A DNA stretch of 64,000 nt, from positions 62,001-126,000 of the forward strand of contig NZ_AUEP01000009.1 of assembly GCF_000426045.1 (NCBI RefSeq). Reading direction: 5' to 3'. Shown one piece after another: positions 39,504 through 48,452 of this stretch (position 1 is the stretch's first letter; every line of letters starts with the position of its first letter). This DNA comes from Marmoricola sp. URHB0036. Its GTDB lineage: Bacteria > Actinomycetota > Actinomycetes > Propionibacteriales > Nocardioidaceae. The notes beneath the pieces are model-generated. The model made no database searches and was not told the origin of the DNA. It was given only the letters and a program-made list of their open reading frames with translations. Position numbers and translations under genes: made by a program.

Positions 39504-40634
39504 ATGCACACCTGGGACGACCTGGCGGGTCGCGCCCTGGCACGTCAGTTCCCCGACGTGGCAGGGCGCGACGTCAGTTCCGTCGCGCAGGCGTTGCACC
39601 TGATCGGCCCCATCCAGGCGCAGACGGCCCGGGCACCGTTCCTCGCCCTCGCAGCCCGGATGCCCGGCGTCACCCTCGAGACCGTCTCCGCGGCGTACGA
39701 CGAACACCGGATCGTCCGCGGCAGCAACATCCGCGGCACCGTGCACACCTCGACGCCTGAGGACAACGCGCTCCTCGAGGTGGCCACCCGAGTCGGCCAG
39801 CGAGCCCTCTGGCAACGCAGCCTCAAGCTCGACCGAACCTCCCTGGAGGACGTCTGGTCGGGCATCGAGGACTTCGCCCGTGAGCAGTGGCGGACTCCGG
39901 CCGAGCTGAGCACCCACCTGAGCACCTGGCTCGAGCAGCACGACCCGCGTGCCGGCGCGACCCTCGACAACCAGGCCGGACGCTACTTCGGCTTCGGCCA
40001 CGGCGGACTGGTCCGACGGCCGCTCTCGGGCGGCTGGCAGTCCCAGGGGGCGCCGGGCTACCGCGCAGCATCGGCGGTGATCGGCGACCGCAGCGCGGCG
40101 CTCGCCGATCCTGAGGGATCCATCGACGCGTTGGTCCGCCGACACCTCTCCTGCCACGGTCCCTCGAGCCGGCAGGACCTGGCCTGGTGGGCCGGCGTCG
40201 GTCTCCGTGTCGTCGACGCCGCGCTCGATCGGCTCGCAGACGACCTCGACTCCGAGACCGGCCCTGACGGTCGGACGTACCACGATCTCCCCGCCGCACC
40301 GCCGGTCCGCGTGCCAGAGGGGGTGCGGCTGCTCCCCGAGTTCGACGCCTTGTTCTGCGGCTACCAGCCCCGGGCGCGCGCCCGGTTCGTCACGCCCGAG
40401 CACCACGACCGCCTCTGGATCTCGAGCAACGGGATGATCCCGGCCCTGCTCCTCGTCGACGGCCGGATCACCGGACAGTGGCGACTCCCGGGCAGTGGCA
40501 CCCGACGCCGCTGCGAGGTCATCTGCTTCTCCGGGACGCGTCGGCCCACGAAGGCCGAGCTGGCCGACCCGGTGACCGCGCTCGAGACGGCGTACGGCGT
40601 GACCGTGACGGAGCTCTCCGTGACCCGCGGCTGA
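39504..40634 (+). CDS. Winged helix DNA-binding domain protein (HTH_42/AlkX type)
   Basis: A 376-residue protein of the family annotated as winged-helix DNA-binding (YcaQ-like). It begins with the LARQFPDVAGRDVSSVAQALHLIG-type N-terminus and carries IVRGSNIRGTVHTSTPED and ISSNGMIPALLLVDGRITGQW, all typical. Some relatives are DNA glycosylases that unhook interstrand crosslinks, but most are uncharacterised, so I leave the activity open. ATG 39504 gives the expected N-terminus. It is monocistronic. Confidence 0.78.
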   Translation: MHTWDDLAGRALARQFPDVAGRDVSSVAQALHLIGPIQAQTARAPFLALAARMPGVTLETVSAAYDEHRIVRGSNIRGTVHTSTPEDNALLEVATRVGQRALWQRSLKLDRTSLEDVWSGIEDFAREQWRTPAELSTHLSTWLEQHDPRAGATLDNQAGRYFGFGHGGLVRRPLSGGWQSQGAPGYRAASAVIGDRSAALADPEGSIDALVRRHLSCHGPSSRQDLAWWAGVGLRVVDAALDRLADDLDSETGPDGRTYHDLPAAPPVRVPEGVRLLPEFDALFCGYQPRARARFVTPEHHDRLWISSNGMIPALLLVDGRITGQWRLPGSGTRRRCEVICFSGTRRPTKAELADPVTALETAYGVTVTELSVTRG

Positions 40635-40686
40635 CCGTGCGCCCGGGGTCCCACGCACTGGACGGCCGGGCGGGCAGAATGGCGGC

Positions 40687-41484
40687 ATGGTCGAGGAGTG
40701 GCCCCAGGTGGTTGCCCACCGGGGAGCCAGCGCCGAACGCGCCGAGCACACCCTCGGTGCCTACGTGACGGCCCTCGACGAGGGAGCCGACGCCCTGGAG
40801 TGCGACGTCCGCCTGACCGCCGACGGACACCTCGTCTGCGTGCACGACCGCAACCTGCGTCGTACGGCGCAGCAGAACCGCGTGGTCTCCGCCATGGAGC
40901 TCGCCGACCTCGAGGACCTCGACTTCTCCTCGTGGAAGAACCCCTGGGCCGAGCTCGACGACGAGGCCCCCGACACCGACCCCGAGCTCGGCAAGGTGCT
41001 GACCATGCGCCGACTGCTGGAGACGGCCGCGGAGTACCCCCGCCGCGTCGAGCTGGCGATCGAGACCAAGCACCCGACCCGCTATGCGGGGCTGGTCGAG
41101 CGTCGACTGGTGCAGCTGCTCGACGAGTTCGGCTGGGCCGGCCGTGACGCCCCGGTGCGGGTGATGTCGTTCTCGTGGGTGGCCCTGCGCCGGATCCGCC
41201 GGATGGCCCCCGACATCGAGCTGGTGATGCTCGCGGAGACCCGCACCCAGTGGTTCCGGGCCAAGCCGTTCATCGACAACGACTGGATCGCCGGTCCGGG
41301 GATGGAGATGGTCCGGCACCACCCGGACGTGATCGCCAAGATCCGCGAGTCAGGACGCCGGGTGCACTGCTGGGTGGTCAACTCCGAGGAGGACATCGAC
41401 GCCTGCCTCGCCCTCGGCATCGAGGCGCTGATCACGGATCGACCCGCGTCGGCCGTGACGTACCTGACAAAGTTGCAGGGATGA
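40687..41484 (+). CDS. Glycerophosphodiester phosphodiesterase
   Basis: A 265-residue GDPD-family enzyme. VVAHRGASAERAEHTLGAY has the catalytic HRG near the start, followed by ALECDVRLTADGHLVCVHD, with the metal-binding E-x-D and the second catalytic histidine. The end GIEALITDRPASAV closes the TIM barrel. It hydrolyses glycerophosphodiesters to glycerol-3-phosphate and an alcohol. No signal peptide is present, so it acts in the cytoplasm. ATG 40687 is the start. Confidence 0.93.
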   Translation: MVEEWPQVVAHRGASAERAEHTLGAYVTALDEGADALECDVRLTADGHLVCVHDRNLRRTAQQNRVVSAMELADLEDLDFSSWKNPWAELDDEAPDTDPELGKVLTMRRLLETAAEYPRRVELAIETKHPTRYAGLVERRLVQLLDEFGWAGRDAPVRVMSFSWVALRRIRRMAPDIELVMLAETRTQWFRAKPFIDNDWIAGPGMEMVRHHPDVIAKIRESGRRVHCWVVNSEEDIDACLALGIEALITDRPASAVTYLTKLQG

Positions 41485-41566
41485 GTTTGGGGCTGCCCCA
41501 CATGGGCAACATCGACTCACCAGTAACACGAGCGTGAGTGCGGGACCTCACCCCTCGGAGGATCAC

Positions 41567-41986
41567 ATGGCGGGAACCAGCAGGGAGATCTCCACGGTCG
41601 ACCCGATGGCCTTCGACCTGCCGTTCAGCCCCGAGAGCGCTGGCGTGGCCAGGCACCGTCTCGTCGAGTGGATGCGCGTCCTCGGCGCCGCCGACGAGGC
41701 CAGCGACGACGCCCGGCTCGTGGTCAGCGAGCTGGTGGGCAATGCCGTACGCCATGCCCGGCCGCTCGCCGACGGCACCATGCACATCGCCTGGAAGTCC
41801 CGCGACTGCAGCGTCGACATCGCCGTCACCGACGGTGGCGCCCTGACCACGCCCGAGCGGGTCGAGGCCGGTGTCTCCGACCTCGCCGGACGCGGCCTCT
41901 CGATCGTCGAGACGCTCGCCGCCCGCTGGTGGGTGGAGAGCACCCGCTCCCGCACCACCGTGCACGCCCTGCTCGCCCTCGCCTGA
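41567..41986 (+). CDS. Anti-sigma-factor-type histidine kinase-like ATPase (RsbW-like)
   Basis: A 139-residue HATPase_c protein of the RsbW/SpoIIAB kind. The N-box is LVVSELVGNAVRHARP, then VTDGG (G1) and AGRGLSIVETLAARW (G2). Such proteins bind sigma factors or phosphorylate anti-anti-sigma factors. No sigma factor or antagonist is adjacent. ATG 41567 is chosen because CGGAGGA lies 5 bp upstream; the frame is open to 41534 with no ribosome site. Confidence 0.88.
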   Translation: MAGTSREISTVDPMAFDLPFSPESAGVARHRLVEWMRVLGAADEASDDARLVVSELVGNAVRHARPLADGTMHIAWKSRDCSVDIAVTDGGALTTPERVEAGVSDLAGRGLSIVETLAARWWVESTRSRTTVHALLALA

Positions 41987-42020
41987 CCGGGTCGAACGGC
42001 GGCGGCCTAGTCTTCGCGGC

Positions 42021-42968
42021 ATGGGAAAGAAGTCTCGCCAGCGCACCCGCACCGACGCCGCCCCGTCCGAGACGCCCGAGGGAGCCGTCGGCCCGCGGCA
42101 ACCCTGTCCGTGCGGGTCCGGCCGTCGCTACAAGGCCTGCCACGGCAGTGCCGCAGGTGCGCCGCCCGCGTTCGTCGCTCGCCCCTTCGAGGGCCTGCCG
42201 GGGGAGACCGACATCGTGGCGATGCGCGAGTTCGTCCCCTCGGCCAGCGCACCGCTGGCCCTCACCGACAGCGACCGCACGGTGCTGCTGTGCTCGCTGC
42301 TGCCGGGGGCGGCGCCGGCCCTGGTCCGAGAGGACGGCACCATCTGGCTCGGGCTCCAGGTGCAGCACGGGTACGGCGATCCGAGCCGCGACCTGACCGC
42401 CGTGCTCACCCGCGCACTCGATGCCGAACCCGGCAGCATGGTCGGCCTGACCGAGGCCCCGGGCGACGGGCCACGACTGCAGGACCTCGTCCGCGACGAG
42501 CCGTTCACCGTCACCGTGCACCACGGCTTCGACTTCTGGGTGGCCGAAATCGACGACGAGGACGGCACCATGGCCGGTGCCCTGGAACAGGCCAACGAGG
42601 CAGCGGCGCCGACCGACCGGCTGACCTCGGTGCCCTCGGCGTACTGGACCTCGATCGGCACCCGCGAGTACCTCCGGTGGGTGCTCCCCGACGACGAGGA
42701 CCGGGTGCTCGACGGCTTCGCACGCCTGCACGCCGCCGGCGGCGAACAGCTGGTCGAGGGAGATCGCCTGATCGGCATGTTCCGCGCACACGGGCTCGTC
42801 GCGCCGGTGTGGGACCTGCCGCTGGGGACGGGTGCCGAGGCGCTCGAGGAGCCGGCCGCGCGGGTGCACGAGGCACTCCGGGAGGCCATGGACTCCACAG
42901 CGCCGCTGACCGCGGGGGAACGCTCTGCGCGGGCCGGTCTGGCGAGCCGTCAGCTCACCATCCGATGA
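42021..42968 (+). CDS. SEC-C motif protein (DUF5926-like)
   Basis: A 315-residue protein. The SEC-C zinc motif is C29-x-C31-x8-C40-H41 (PCPCGSGRRYKACHG) near the N-terminus, as in the C-terminal tail of SecA. The rest resembles the actinobacterial DUF5926 proteins, with TRALDAEPGSMVGLTEAPG and TSIGTREYLRWVLP. Function unknown; the motif may bind metal and SecB or ribosome partners in other families. ATG 42021 fits the basic N-terminus. A structured RNA or terminator follows the gene. Confidence 0.8.
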   Translation: MGKKSRQRTRTDAAPSETPEGAVGPRQPCPCGSGRRYKACHGSAAGAPPAFVARPFEGLPGETDIVAMREFVPSASAPLALTDSDRTVLLCSLLPGAAPALVREDGTIWLGLQVQHGYGDPSRDLTAVLTRALDAEPGSMVGLTEAPGDGPRLQDLVRDEPFTVTVHHGFDFWVAEIDDEDGTMAGALEQANEAAAPTDRLTSVPSAYWTSIGTREYLRWVLPDDEDRVLDGFARLHAAGGEQLVEGDRLIGMFRAHGLVAPVWDLPLGTGAEALEEPAARVHEALREAMDSTAPLTAGERSARAGLASRQLTIR

Positions 42969-43030
42969 CACGGCTAACCCTGGTATACCCAGTAGTTGTG
43001 GGCCGGTGAGACCATGCCGTACATTCGTAT

Positions 43031-43082
43031 TGCCCGACCGATGTTGTCCCCCCCGTCAACACCGGTCGGGCATCTTGCTTTT
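43031..43082 (+). ncRNA. Candidate C-rich-loop small RNA, or intrinsic terminator
   Basis: The RNA would fold as a 10-bp stem (43031-43040 with 43063-43072), one A-C mismatch, then 5 bp (TGTTG/CAACA), closing a 10-nt loop with seven consecutive C residues (43048-43054). TCTTGCTTTT follows. A possible promoter (TTGTGG at 42996, 18 bp, TACATT at 43020) would start the RNA at about the stem. The C-rich loop recalls the actinobacterial 6C small RNA, but that has two such loops and I see one. It may instead simply be the terminator of the SEC-C gene, which ends 62 bp upstream. Confidence 0.5.
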
Positions 43083-43114
43083 CCGGACCGGTGAGTCCGC
43101 AACCGAGGGACCGT

Positions 43115-44323
43115 TCAGATCTCGTCGCGGGTGATCGGGCAGGACATGCACCGCGGCCCGCCGCGACCTGAACCGAGCTCCGAGCCGGCGATGGCGATGA
43201 CCTCGATACCGGCCTCCTCGAGCCGGCTGTTGGTCTCGATGTTGCGCTCGTAGGCGACGGCCACGCGGGGTGCGACGGCGAGGGTGTTGTTGCCGTCGTC
43301 CCACTGCTCGCGCTCGGCGGTGACCGGGTCGAGGCCGGTGTCGATCTGGTGCAGCGTGTCGATCTCCATCGCCTTCGCGGCCGCGACCAGGAACGGCTCG
43401 GCCTCCGCGACGAGCAGGGTGCCGTCGCCGGCATCGGTGACGGCGTGGGCAGTCAGGTGGTCGGCGACGTTGGGGTACATCACGATCTTGTCGACGTCGA
43501 CCATCGTGCAGACGGTGTCGAGGTGCATCGTGGCGCGCTCCTGGGCGATCGGTACGGCGAGCACGGTGTGGGCATCCCCGGCCGCGAACACCTGGCGGGC
43601 CAGGCGCTCGACACCTGCGGGCGTCGTACGCTCCCCGACGCCGACGGCGATCACGTCCGGCGCCAGCAGGAGTACGTCGCCCCCCTCGACGTGCTCGCGG
43701 TGCCAGCCGTGGATCTTCGGTGACGCCGCGAAGCGCGGGTGACGGGTGTAGATGAGCTCGGTCAGCTGGCTCTCGCGCTCGCGCGCCGGCATCGCGAGCG
43801 AGGTGACGGCCGCCTTGTCGCGGATCCACACGCTCGAGTCGCGGGTGAACAACAGGTTGGGCAACGGGTCGATCAGGAAGTCGTCGTTGTGCAGCAGGCT
43901 GGTGACCAGTCCGAAGCCACCGCGCACCTCGTCGTTGCGGAGCCCGGCGGTGAGCACGTCCTTCAGCTCGGCTGGCGACATCTCGGTGAGCGCCTGGCGC
44001 AGGTAGTCGCGCATCGTGTCACCGAGCCGGAGCGAGGCGGTCACCCCCTGGATGGCGTGGTCGCGCGCCGCCGCGCTCGCCAGGGTCTCGACGAGCAGCT
44101 CGGTCAGGTAGAGCACCTCGACGCCGCGAGCACGCAGCGCCTCGGCGAAGGCGTCGTGCTCCTCCTGCGCCCGGGTCACCCACGGGATGCCGTCGAAGAG
44201 CAGCTTGTCGTTGTTGCGCGGGGTCAGCCGCTGCAGCTCGGGACCGGGCCGGTGCAGCAGCACCGTGCGCAGCCGACCCACTTCGGAGGAGACACCAGGC
44301 TGGCGCTGATCTGCGTCGGTCAT
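43115..44323 (-). CDS. arcA: Arginine deiminase
   Basis: A 402-residue arginine deiminase. It starts [20 protein letters not shown], has [23 protein letters not shown], and the end [14 protein letters not shown] with the nucleophile Cys392. It converts arginine to citrulline and ammonia. The ornithine transcarbamylase, carbamate kinase and antiporter genes of a full arginine deiminase pathway are not near, so it stands alone. Its start is 37 bp from repeat copy B. ATG 44323 fits the family N-terminus. Confidence 0.93.
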   Translation of the reverse strand: MTDADQRQPGVSSEVGRLRTVLLHRPGPELQRLTPRNNDKLLFDGIPWVTRAQEEHDAFAEALRARGVEVLYLTELLVETLASAAARDHAIQGVTASLRLGDTMRDYLRQALTEMSPAELKDVLTAGLRNDEVRGGFGLVTSLLHNDDFLIDPLPNLLFTRDSSVWIRDKAAVTSLAMPARERESQLTELIYTRHPRFAASPKIHGWHREHVEGGDVLLLAPDVIAVGVGERTTPAGVERLARQVFAAGDAHTVLAVPIAQERATMHLDTVCTMVDVDKIVMYPNVADHLTAHAVTDAGDGTLLVAEAEPFLVAAAKAMEIDTLHQIDTGLDPVTAEREQWDDGNNTLAVAPRVAVAYERNIETNSRLEEAGIEVIAIAGSELGSGRGGPRCMSCPITRDEI

Positions 44324-44359
44324 GCGAGGCAGGCTATCGCCGTACCCGCTCGCTCGGAC

Positions 44360-44450
44360 GAATCGGGCGGGGTGGGCGGGCAGTACTGGAGGCGGACGGG
44401 GGAAGTATCGGCTGTCCGGGTGCAGTTTCCCCGGGCGCCCGGGGAAACCG
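44360..44450. repeat. 90-bp dispersed element with 22-bp palindrome, copy B
   Basis: Starts GAATCGGGCGGGGTGGGCGG and ends with the perfect 22-bp palindrome at 44426-44447. The spacing from start to palindrome is 66 bp, as in copies A and C. It matches copy C in 49 of the first 66 positions. It lies between the arginine deiminase start and the stop of the GDT1-like gene on the minus strand, with the palindrome end 9 bp past that stop. Confidence 0.75.
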
Positions 44451-44456
44451 TCCCCC

Positions 44457-45059
44457 TCACGCCAACAGCTCCACCGCCGTGATCACCGCGAGCAGCAGGC
44501 AGACGGCACCGCCGATGTAGTGCACGACCGAGAGCTTCACGTAGCGCAGCAGCACCCGGCCGGAGAGCACGGCCAGCCCGGACACGGTGAGCAAGGCCGC
44601 CCAGGCGCCGACGAACACGCTGAGCGGGTGGCCGTACTTCGCGATCATGCTGATCGTCAGCAGCTGGGAGAGGTCGCCCCACTCCGCAGCGAACAGCACC
44701 AGGAACGAGGCACCGACCGCCTTCAGGCCGGTGCGGCTGTCGACGGCCTTGGCGGCGTACTCCTCCTCGGTCTGCTTCTCCTCCGCATCAGCGCCCGGCG
44801 CCGACCGGATCAAGATGATGCCCCCGATCAGGAAGATGGCGAGCGCCACCGACTTGATCAGGTTGTCGGGCAGCAGGGTGGCGAGGTGTCCGGCGATCAC
44901 CGCGATCAGCGTCTGCACGAAGAACGCGAGACCGACACCCACCCACACCGCGAACGGCTTGTAGCGGGTCGAGAGCACCAGGGCGGCGATGAAGGTCTTG
45001 TCGGGCAGCTCGACCAGGAAGATCGCACCGAAGACGATCGCGACGACGGCGAGGTCCAT
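44457..45059 (-). CDS. TMEM165/GDT1-family membrane transporter
   Basis: A 200-residue protein with about six membrane segments. It carries both copies of the family motif: [14 protein letters not shown] near residue 15 and [13 protein letters not shown] near residue 127. The first copy has P where E-x-G-D is usual. A central loop ([18 protein letters not shown]) is acidic. Relatives move Mn2+ or Ca2+ out of the cytoplasm, and homologues protect bacteria from excess manganese. The start shares one base with the larC stop (TGATG), so it belongs to the larBC operon and may handle a metal related to it. Confidence 0.87.
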   Translation of the reverse strand: MDLAVVAIVFGAIFLVELPDKTFIAALVLSTRYKPFAVWVGVGLAFFVQTLIAVIAGHLATLLPDNLIKSVALAIFLIGGIILIRSAPGADAEEKQTEEEYAAKAVDSRTGLKAVGASFLVLFAAEWGDLSQLLTISMIAKYGHPLSVFVGAWAALLTVSGLAVLSGRVLLRYVKLSVVHYIGGAVCLLLAVITAVELLA

Positions 45060-46252
45060 CAGACCAGCCCGCGGGCCGCGGCAACCGCCTCGGCCATCAC
45101 CGTCTTCACCGGTCGCCCCAGTGCGCGTGCCACGGCGGCGACGTCCTCGAACTCCGGTTGCACGTTGACCACCTCTCCGTCGAGTCGGGCCAGCTTGACC
45201 CCGATCGTGTGTCCCTCGAGCTCGACGCCAGCCATTGACCGGTCGAGCTCGTGCTTGGCGATGCGCTGCTCGCGCAGGCCGATGGTCGAGGTCTGGCGGT
45301 AGACCTCGCGGCGTACGCCGTCAGCACGGTCGGCCGCCACCAGCACGCTGAGCGTGTGCGCCGGGCGACCCTTCTTCATCAGGATCGGGGTCAGCCAGGC
45401 ATCGCTGGCCCCCGCGTCGAGCAGCGCCCCCAGCACCCCCGGCCACAGCCGTGGGTCGAGGTCGTCGACGTTGGCCTCGAGCAGCACCGCGGTCGTCTCG
45501 CGACCTCGCTCCTGCACGGGCGCCTCACCCAGCAGGAGCCGCAGCACGTTGGCGTGCCCCTCGGGATCACGACCCCCCGCGCCGATGCCCACGGCGTCGA
45601 CCGCCATGGCCGGCTGCGGCCCCCAGCCGTCGGCCAGCGTGGTGAGCAGGGCGGCCCCGGTCGGCGTGCACAGCTCGACGTCGACGGGACCCCCGGCGCT
45701 CGGCACGCCACGGAGAAGCTCGACCACCGCCGGCGGCGGAACCGGCAGGCGGCCGTGCTCGGAGGCAACCGTGCCACCCCCCACCGACACTTCGGAGACC
45801 ACGACCCGGTCGACGCCGAGGTGCACGAACCCTGCGCAGGTGCCGACCACGTCGGCGATCGCGTCCAGGGCTCCGACCTCGTGGAAGTGCACCTGCTCGG
45901 CGGGCTGGCCGTGCACCCGGCCCTCCGCCTCCGCCAGTCGCGAGAACACGTCGTGCGCGAGCGAACGGACGTCCTCGTGGAGACCCGCCCCGTTGATCAG
46001 CGCCTCGACATCGCGCCAGGTACGGCGCTCGGTGGTGTCGGCGAGCTCGACCCGGCACTGGGTGGCGGCGAACCCGCCGCGGCGTACCTCGGTGACCTCG
46101 AGGCCCACCTGTCCGGGGGCGACCTTGTCGACCGCCTCGACCAGCACCCCGATGGGTACGCCGGCGCCGACCAACGCGCCGAGCAGCATGTCGCCGCTGG
46201 CACCCGAGGAGGCGTCGACCCACGCGAGACGATCACGGTGGCGCTCAGCCAC
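45059..46252 (-). CDS. larC: Nickel-pincer cofactor biosynthesis protein LarC (nickel insertion)
   Basis: A 397-residue LarC (DUF111). It starts LAWVDASSGASGDMLLGALV, has the histidine-rich EQVHFHEVGALDAIADVVG that may hold nickel, and SEHGRLPVPPPAVVELLRG, then LLEANVDDLDPRLWPGVLG and LTPILMKKGRPAHTL. LarC puts nickel into the pincer nucleotide made by LarB and LarE, using CTP. In Lactobacillus it is split by a frameshift; here it is one frame. It overlaps larB by 8 bp and the GDT1-like gene by one base. No LarE or LarA-type enzyme is in the window. Confidence 0.92.
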   Translation of the reverse strand: MAERHRDRLAWVDASSGASGDMLLGALVGAGVPIGVLVEAVDKVAPGQVGLEVTEVRRGGFAATQCRVELADTTERRTWRDVEALINGAGLHEDVRSLAHDVFSRLAEAEGRVHGQPAEQVHFHEVGALDAIADVVGTCAGFVHLGVDRVVVSEVSVGGGTVASEHGRLPVPPPAVVELLRGVPSAGGPVDVELCTPTGAALLTTLADGWGPQPAMAVDAVGIGAGGRDPEGHANVLRLLLGEAPVQERGRETTAVLLEANVDDLDPRLWPGVLGALLDAGASDAWLTPILMKKGRPAHTLSVLVAADRADGVRREVYRQTSTIGLREQRIAKHELDRSMAGVELEGHTIGVKLARLDGEVVNVQPEFEDVAAVARALGRPVKTVMAEAVAAARGLV

Positions 46253-46943
46253 GGTCGTCCCGGTGGGCGTTGCGAGCCACTCGTGCGGCGAAGACGCCGG
46301 CGCCGTAGCCGTTGTCGATGTTGACCACGCTGACCCCGGGCGCGCACGAGTTCAGCATCGCGAGCAGGGCGGCCACGCCGCCGAAGGAGGCGCCGTACCC
46401 GACGCTCGTCGGCACCGCCACCAGCGGTACGCCGACCAGGCCGCCCACCACGCTGGGCAGCGCACCCTCCATGCCCGCCACGACGACGAGGCAGTCGGCT
46501 CCCGCGAACTGCTCACGTGCCTCCAGCAGCCGGTGCAGGCCGGCCACCCCGACGTCCTCGATGCGTACGACGCCCGCGCCGTGCACCGACGCGGTGAATG
46601 CTGCCTCGGCGGCGACCGGCGCGTCGGAGGTGCCGGCGCTGACCACGGCGACCAGCCCGCGGGCCGTGGGGACGGGGCCGAGCGTCGCGGCACGCGCGAC
46701 CTCGTCGAGGTACGCGTCGGGCAGCTCGGCGCCGACGACGTCGAGCGTCTCTGCCGACAGCCGGGTGGCCAGCACCGCGCGGTCGGGATGGCGCTCGTGC
46801 AGCGTGCGCAAGATCCCGACGACCTGCTCCGGGGTCTTGCCCTCGCCGTAGACGACCTCGGGGTCGCCGGTCCGGGCCGCCCGGTCCAGGTCGACCCGGG
46901 CGTAGCCGAGGTCGGCAGTCCGCGGATCAGGGCTCTCGGTCAC
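46245..46943 (-). CDS. larB: Nickel-pincer cofactor biosynthesis protein LarB
   Basis: A 232-residue LarB. It starts with a PurE-related layout and ends in the conserved block: VVSAGTSDAPVAAEA, GMEGALPSVVGGLVGVPLVAVP, and SVGYGASFGGVAALLAMLNSC, then VNIDNGYGAGVFAA. LarB carboxylates and hydrolyses nicotinic acid adenine dinucleotide to start the pincer nucleotide. GTG 46943 is 21 bp from the multicopper oxidase stop, so the gene probably belongs to that run. It overlaps larC by 8 bp. Confidence 0.92.
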   Translation of the reverse strand: MTESPDPRTADLGYARVDLDRAARTGDPEVVYGEGKTPEQVVGILRTLHERHPDRAVLATRLSAETLDVVGAELPDAYLDEVARAATLGPVPTARGLVAVVSAGTSDAPVAAEAAFTASVHGAGVVRIEDVGVAGLHRLLEAREQFAGADCLVVVAGMEGALPSVVGGLVGVPLVAVPTSVGYGASFGGVAALLAMLNSCAPGVSVVNIDNGYGAGVFAARVARNAHRDDRG

Positions 46944-46964
46944 GCCCTCAAGGTATCGCCGCGA

Positions 46965-48452
46965 TCACTCGGGCTCGTTGCCGGAGTCCGAGCCCAGCTC
47001 GTACGGCGTGGTCACGCCTTCGTACATGAGATGGGTGACCATTCCCTGCGCAGCGTGCTTGAGGTTGTGGCAGTGGTCCATCCAGATGCCGGGGTTGTTC
47101 GCGACGAAGGCGACCTCGAAGGACTCCCCGTTCTGCACGTCCAGCGAGTCGAACCACCACGGACTGCCGGTGACCGGCTTGCCGTCACGGGTGAGTACGA
47201 CGGCATGGTGGCCGTGCAGGTGCATCGGATGCACCTGGCCGCTGTGGTTGGAGATCGTCATGTGCACGACGTCGCCCTCGCGGACCGTCATCATCGGCAT
47301 GTCCGGGTAGAGGTGTCCGTTGATGCTCCACCAGTAGCCCGGCTTCCCGTCGATGAAGCCGGGCTTGCGGCCGATCGAGTACGTGAACCGGCGGTCGGCC
47401 TGCTCGGTGTCGAAGGGCACCTCCGTCGGGCTGCCGTAGTGAAGGAGGTCGAGGTGCTTGGTGGGCTGCGGGGAAGCAGGTGCCTTGGCTCCCGACGGGC
47501 CGAGCACGAGCCCGGTGTTGCCCAGGGAGACCCGGACTCCCGAGCCGTCCTCGGGCACCGTCACCTCGAGGTCGACCCGGCCACCTGCGGGCACGACGAC
47601 CGACTTCCCGTCGACCTCGGTGGGCTGGTGCACGTCGTACCCGTCGCTGGCGGCCAGCCGGTACGGCGTACTCGTCCACATCGCCTGGGGGCCGTTGTCG
47701 GTGTTGACGGCACGCACCCGCACCCGCTGGCCCGGCGCCGCCTCCACCGGCTCGAACCCGGTGCGTCCGTTGACGGTCTCCTTGCCGTCGTACAGGTGCA
47801 GCACCGCGAGGGCCTCCTGCACGCCCTGCTCGGGGGTCTTCGGCTCGATCACGATCGGGCCGAGCAGGCCGCCCGCGACCTGCTCGTGGGACATCTGGTG
47901 GGAGTGGTACCAGAAGGTGCCGGCGTGCGGTGCCACCCAGCGGTAGGTGTGCTCGTGGCCGGGCTTGATCGCGTTCTGGGTCACCCCGGCGACGCCGTCC
48001 TCGGCGTTGGGGACGTCCACGCCGTGCCAGTGGATCGCGATGCCGCCGGTGACGTCGGCGTTGCGCACGTGCACCTCGACGAGCTGGCCCTCGGTCGCGG
48101 TGATGGTCGGTCCCGGTGAGGTGCCGTTGACGGTGTAGCCGTCGATCGTGCGGCCGTCGGCCAGGTGCACCTTTCCCTGCCGGGCGGTCAGGTCGACCGC
48201 GACGTCGGGCCGTCGGCCCTTCGGGGTGTCCAGGGCGGTGACGCTGGTCCCTCCGGGGGCGTGCTCCATGCCCGCCATCTGCTCATGGGCGCCGGCTGGT
48301 CTGGCGCCACCGCCGTAGTCCGGGTAGCCCATGTCCATCACGGAGTACGACGAGGGCAGCCGGCTGTTCCACCACATCCAGCCCAGCGGTACGACGATCG
48401 CGAGCGTGACGACGACCGCGACCAGGACCCGAACCCGGTCGCGACGGGTCAC
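46965..48452 (-). CDS. Membrane-anchored multicopper oxidase
   Basis: A 495-residue multicopper oxidase with one N-terminal membrane segment (RVLVAVVVTLAIVVPLGWMWW) and an extracytoplasmic body. All four copper-binding blocks are present: IHWHGV, WYHSHQMSHEQ, HPMHLHGHHAV and the type-1 segment DHCHNLKHAAQGM with the axial Met. A Met- and His-rich stretch near the start (HEQMAGMEHAPGG) may bind copper. It oxidises Cu(I) or organic donors with oxygen. GTG 48452 overlaps the upstream gene by 4 bp. It starts the metal-theme run with larB, larC and the GDT1-like gene. Confidence 0.92.
   Translation of the reverse strand: MTRRDRVRVLVAVVVTLAIVVPLGWMWWNSRLPSSYSVMDMGYPDYGGGARPAGAHEQMAGMEHAPGGTSVTALDTPKGRRPDVAVDLTARQGKVHLADGRTIDGYTVNGTSPGPTITATEGQLVEVHVRNADVTGGIAIHWHGVDVPNAEDGVAGVTQNAIKPGHEHTYRWVAPHAGTFWYHSHQMSHEQVAGGLLGPIVIEPKTPEQGVQEALAVLHLYDGKETVNGRTGFEPVEAAPGQRVRVRAVNTDNGPQAMWTSTPYRLAASDGYDVHQPTEVDGKSVVVPAGGRVDLEVTVPEDGSGVRVSLGNTGLVLGPSGAKAPASPQPTKHLDLLHYGSPTEVPFDTEQADRRFTYSIGRKPGFIDGKPGYWWSINGHLYPDMPMMTVREGDVVHMTISNHSGQVHPMHLHGHHAVVLTRDGKPVTGSPWWFDSLDVQNGESFEVAFVANNPGIWMDHCHNLKHAAQGMVTHLMYEGVTTPYELGSDSGNEPE

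Noticed and set aside
45354-48119. A 921-residue plus-strand frame over larC, larB and the multicopper oxidase
   Set aside because: It crosses three real minus-strand genes and has no recognisable domain. High-GC third positions explain the open frame.
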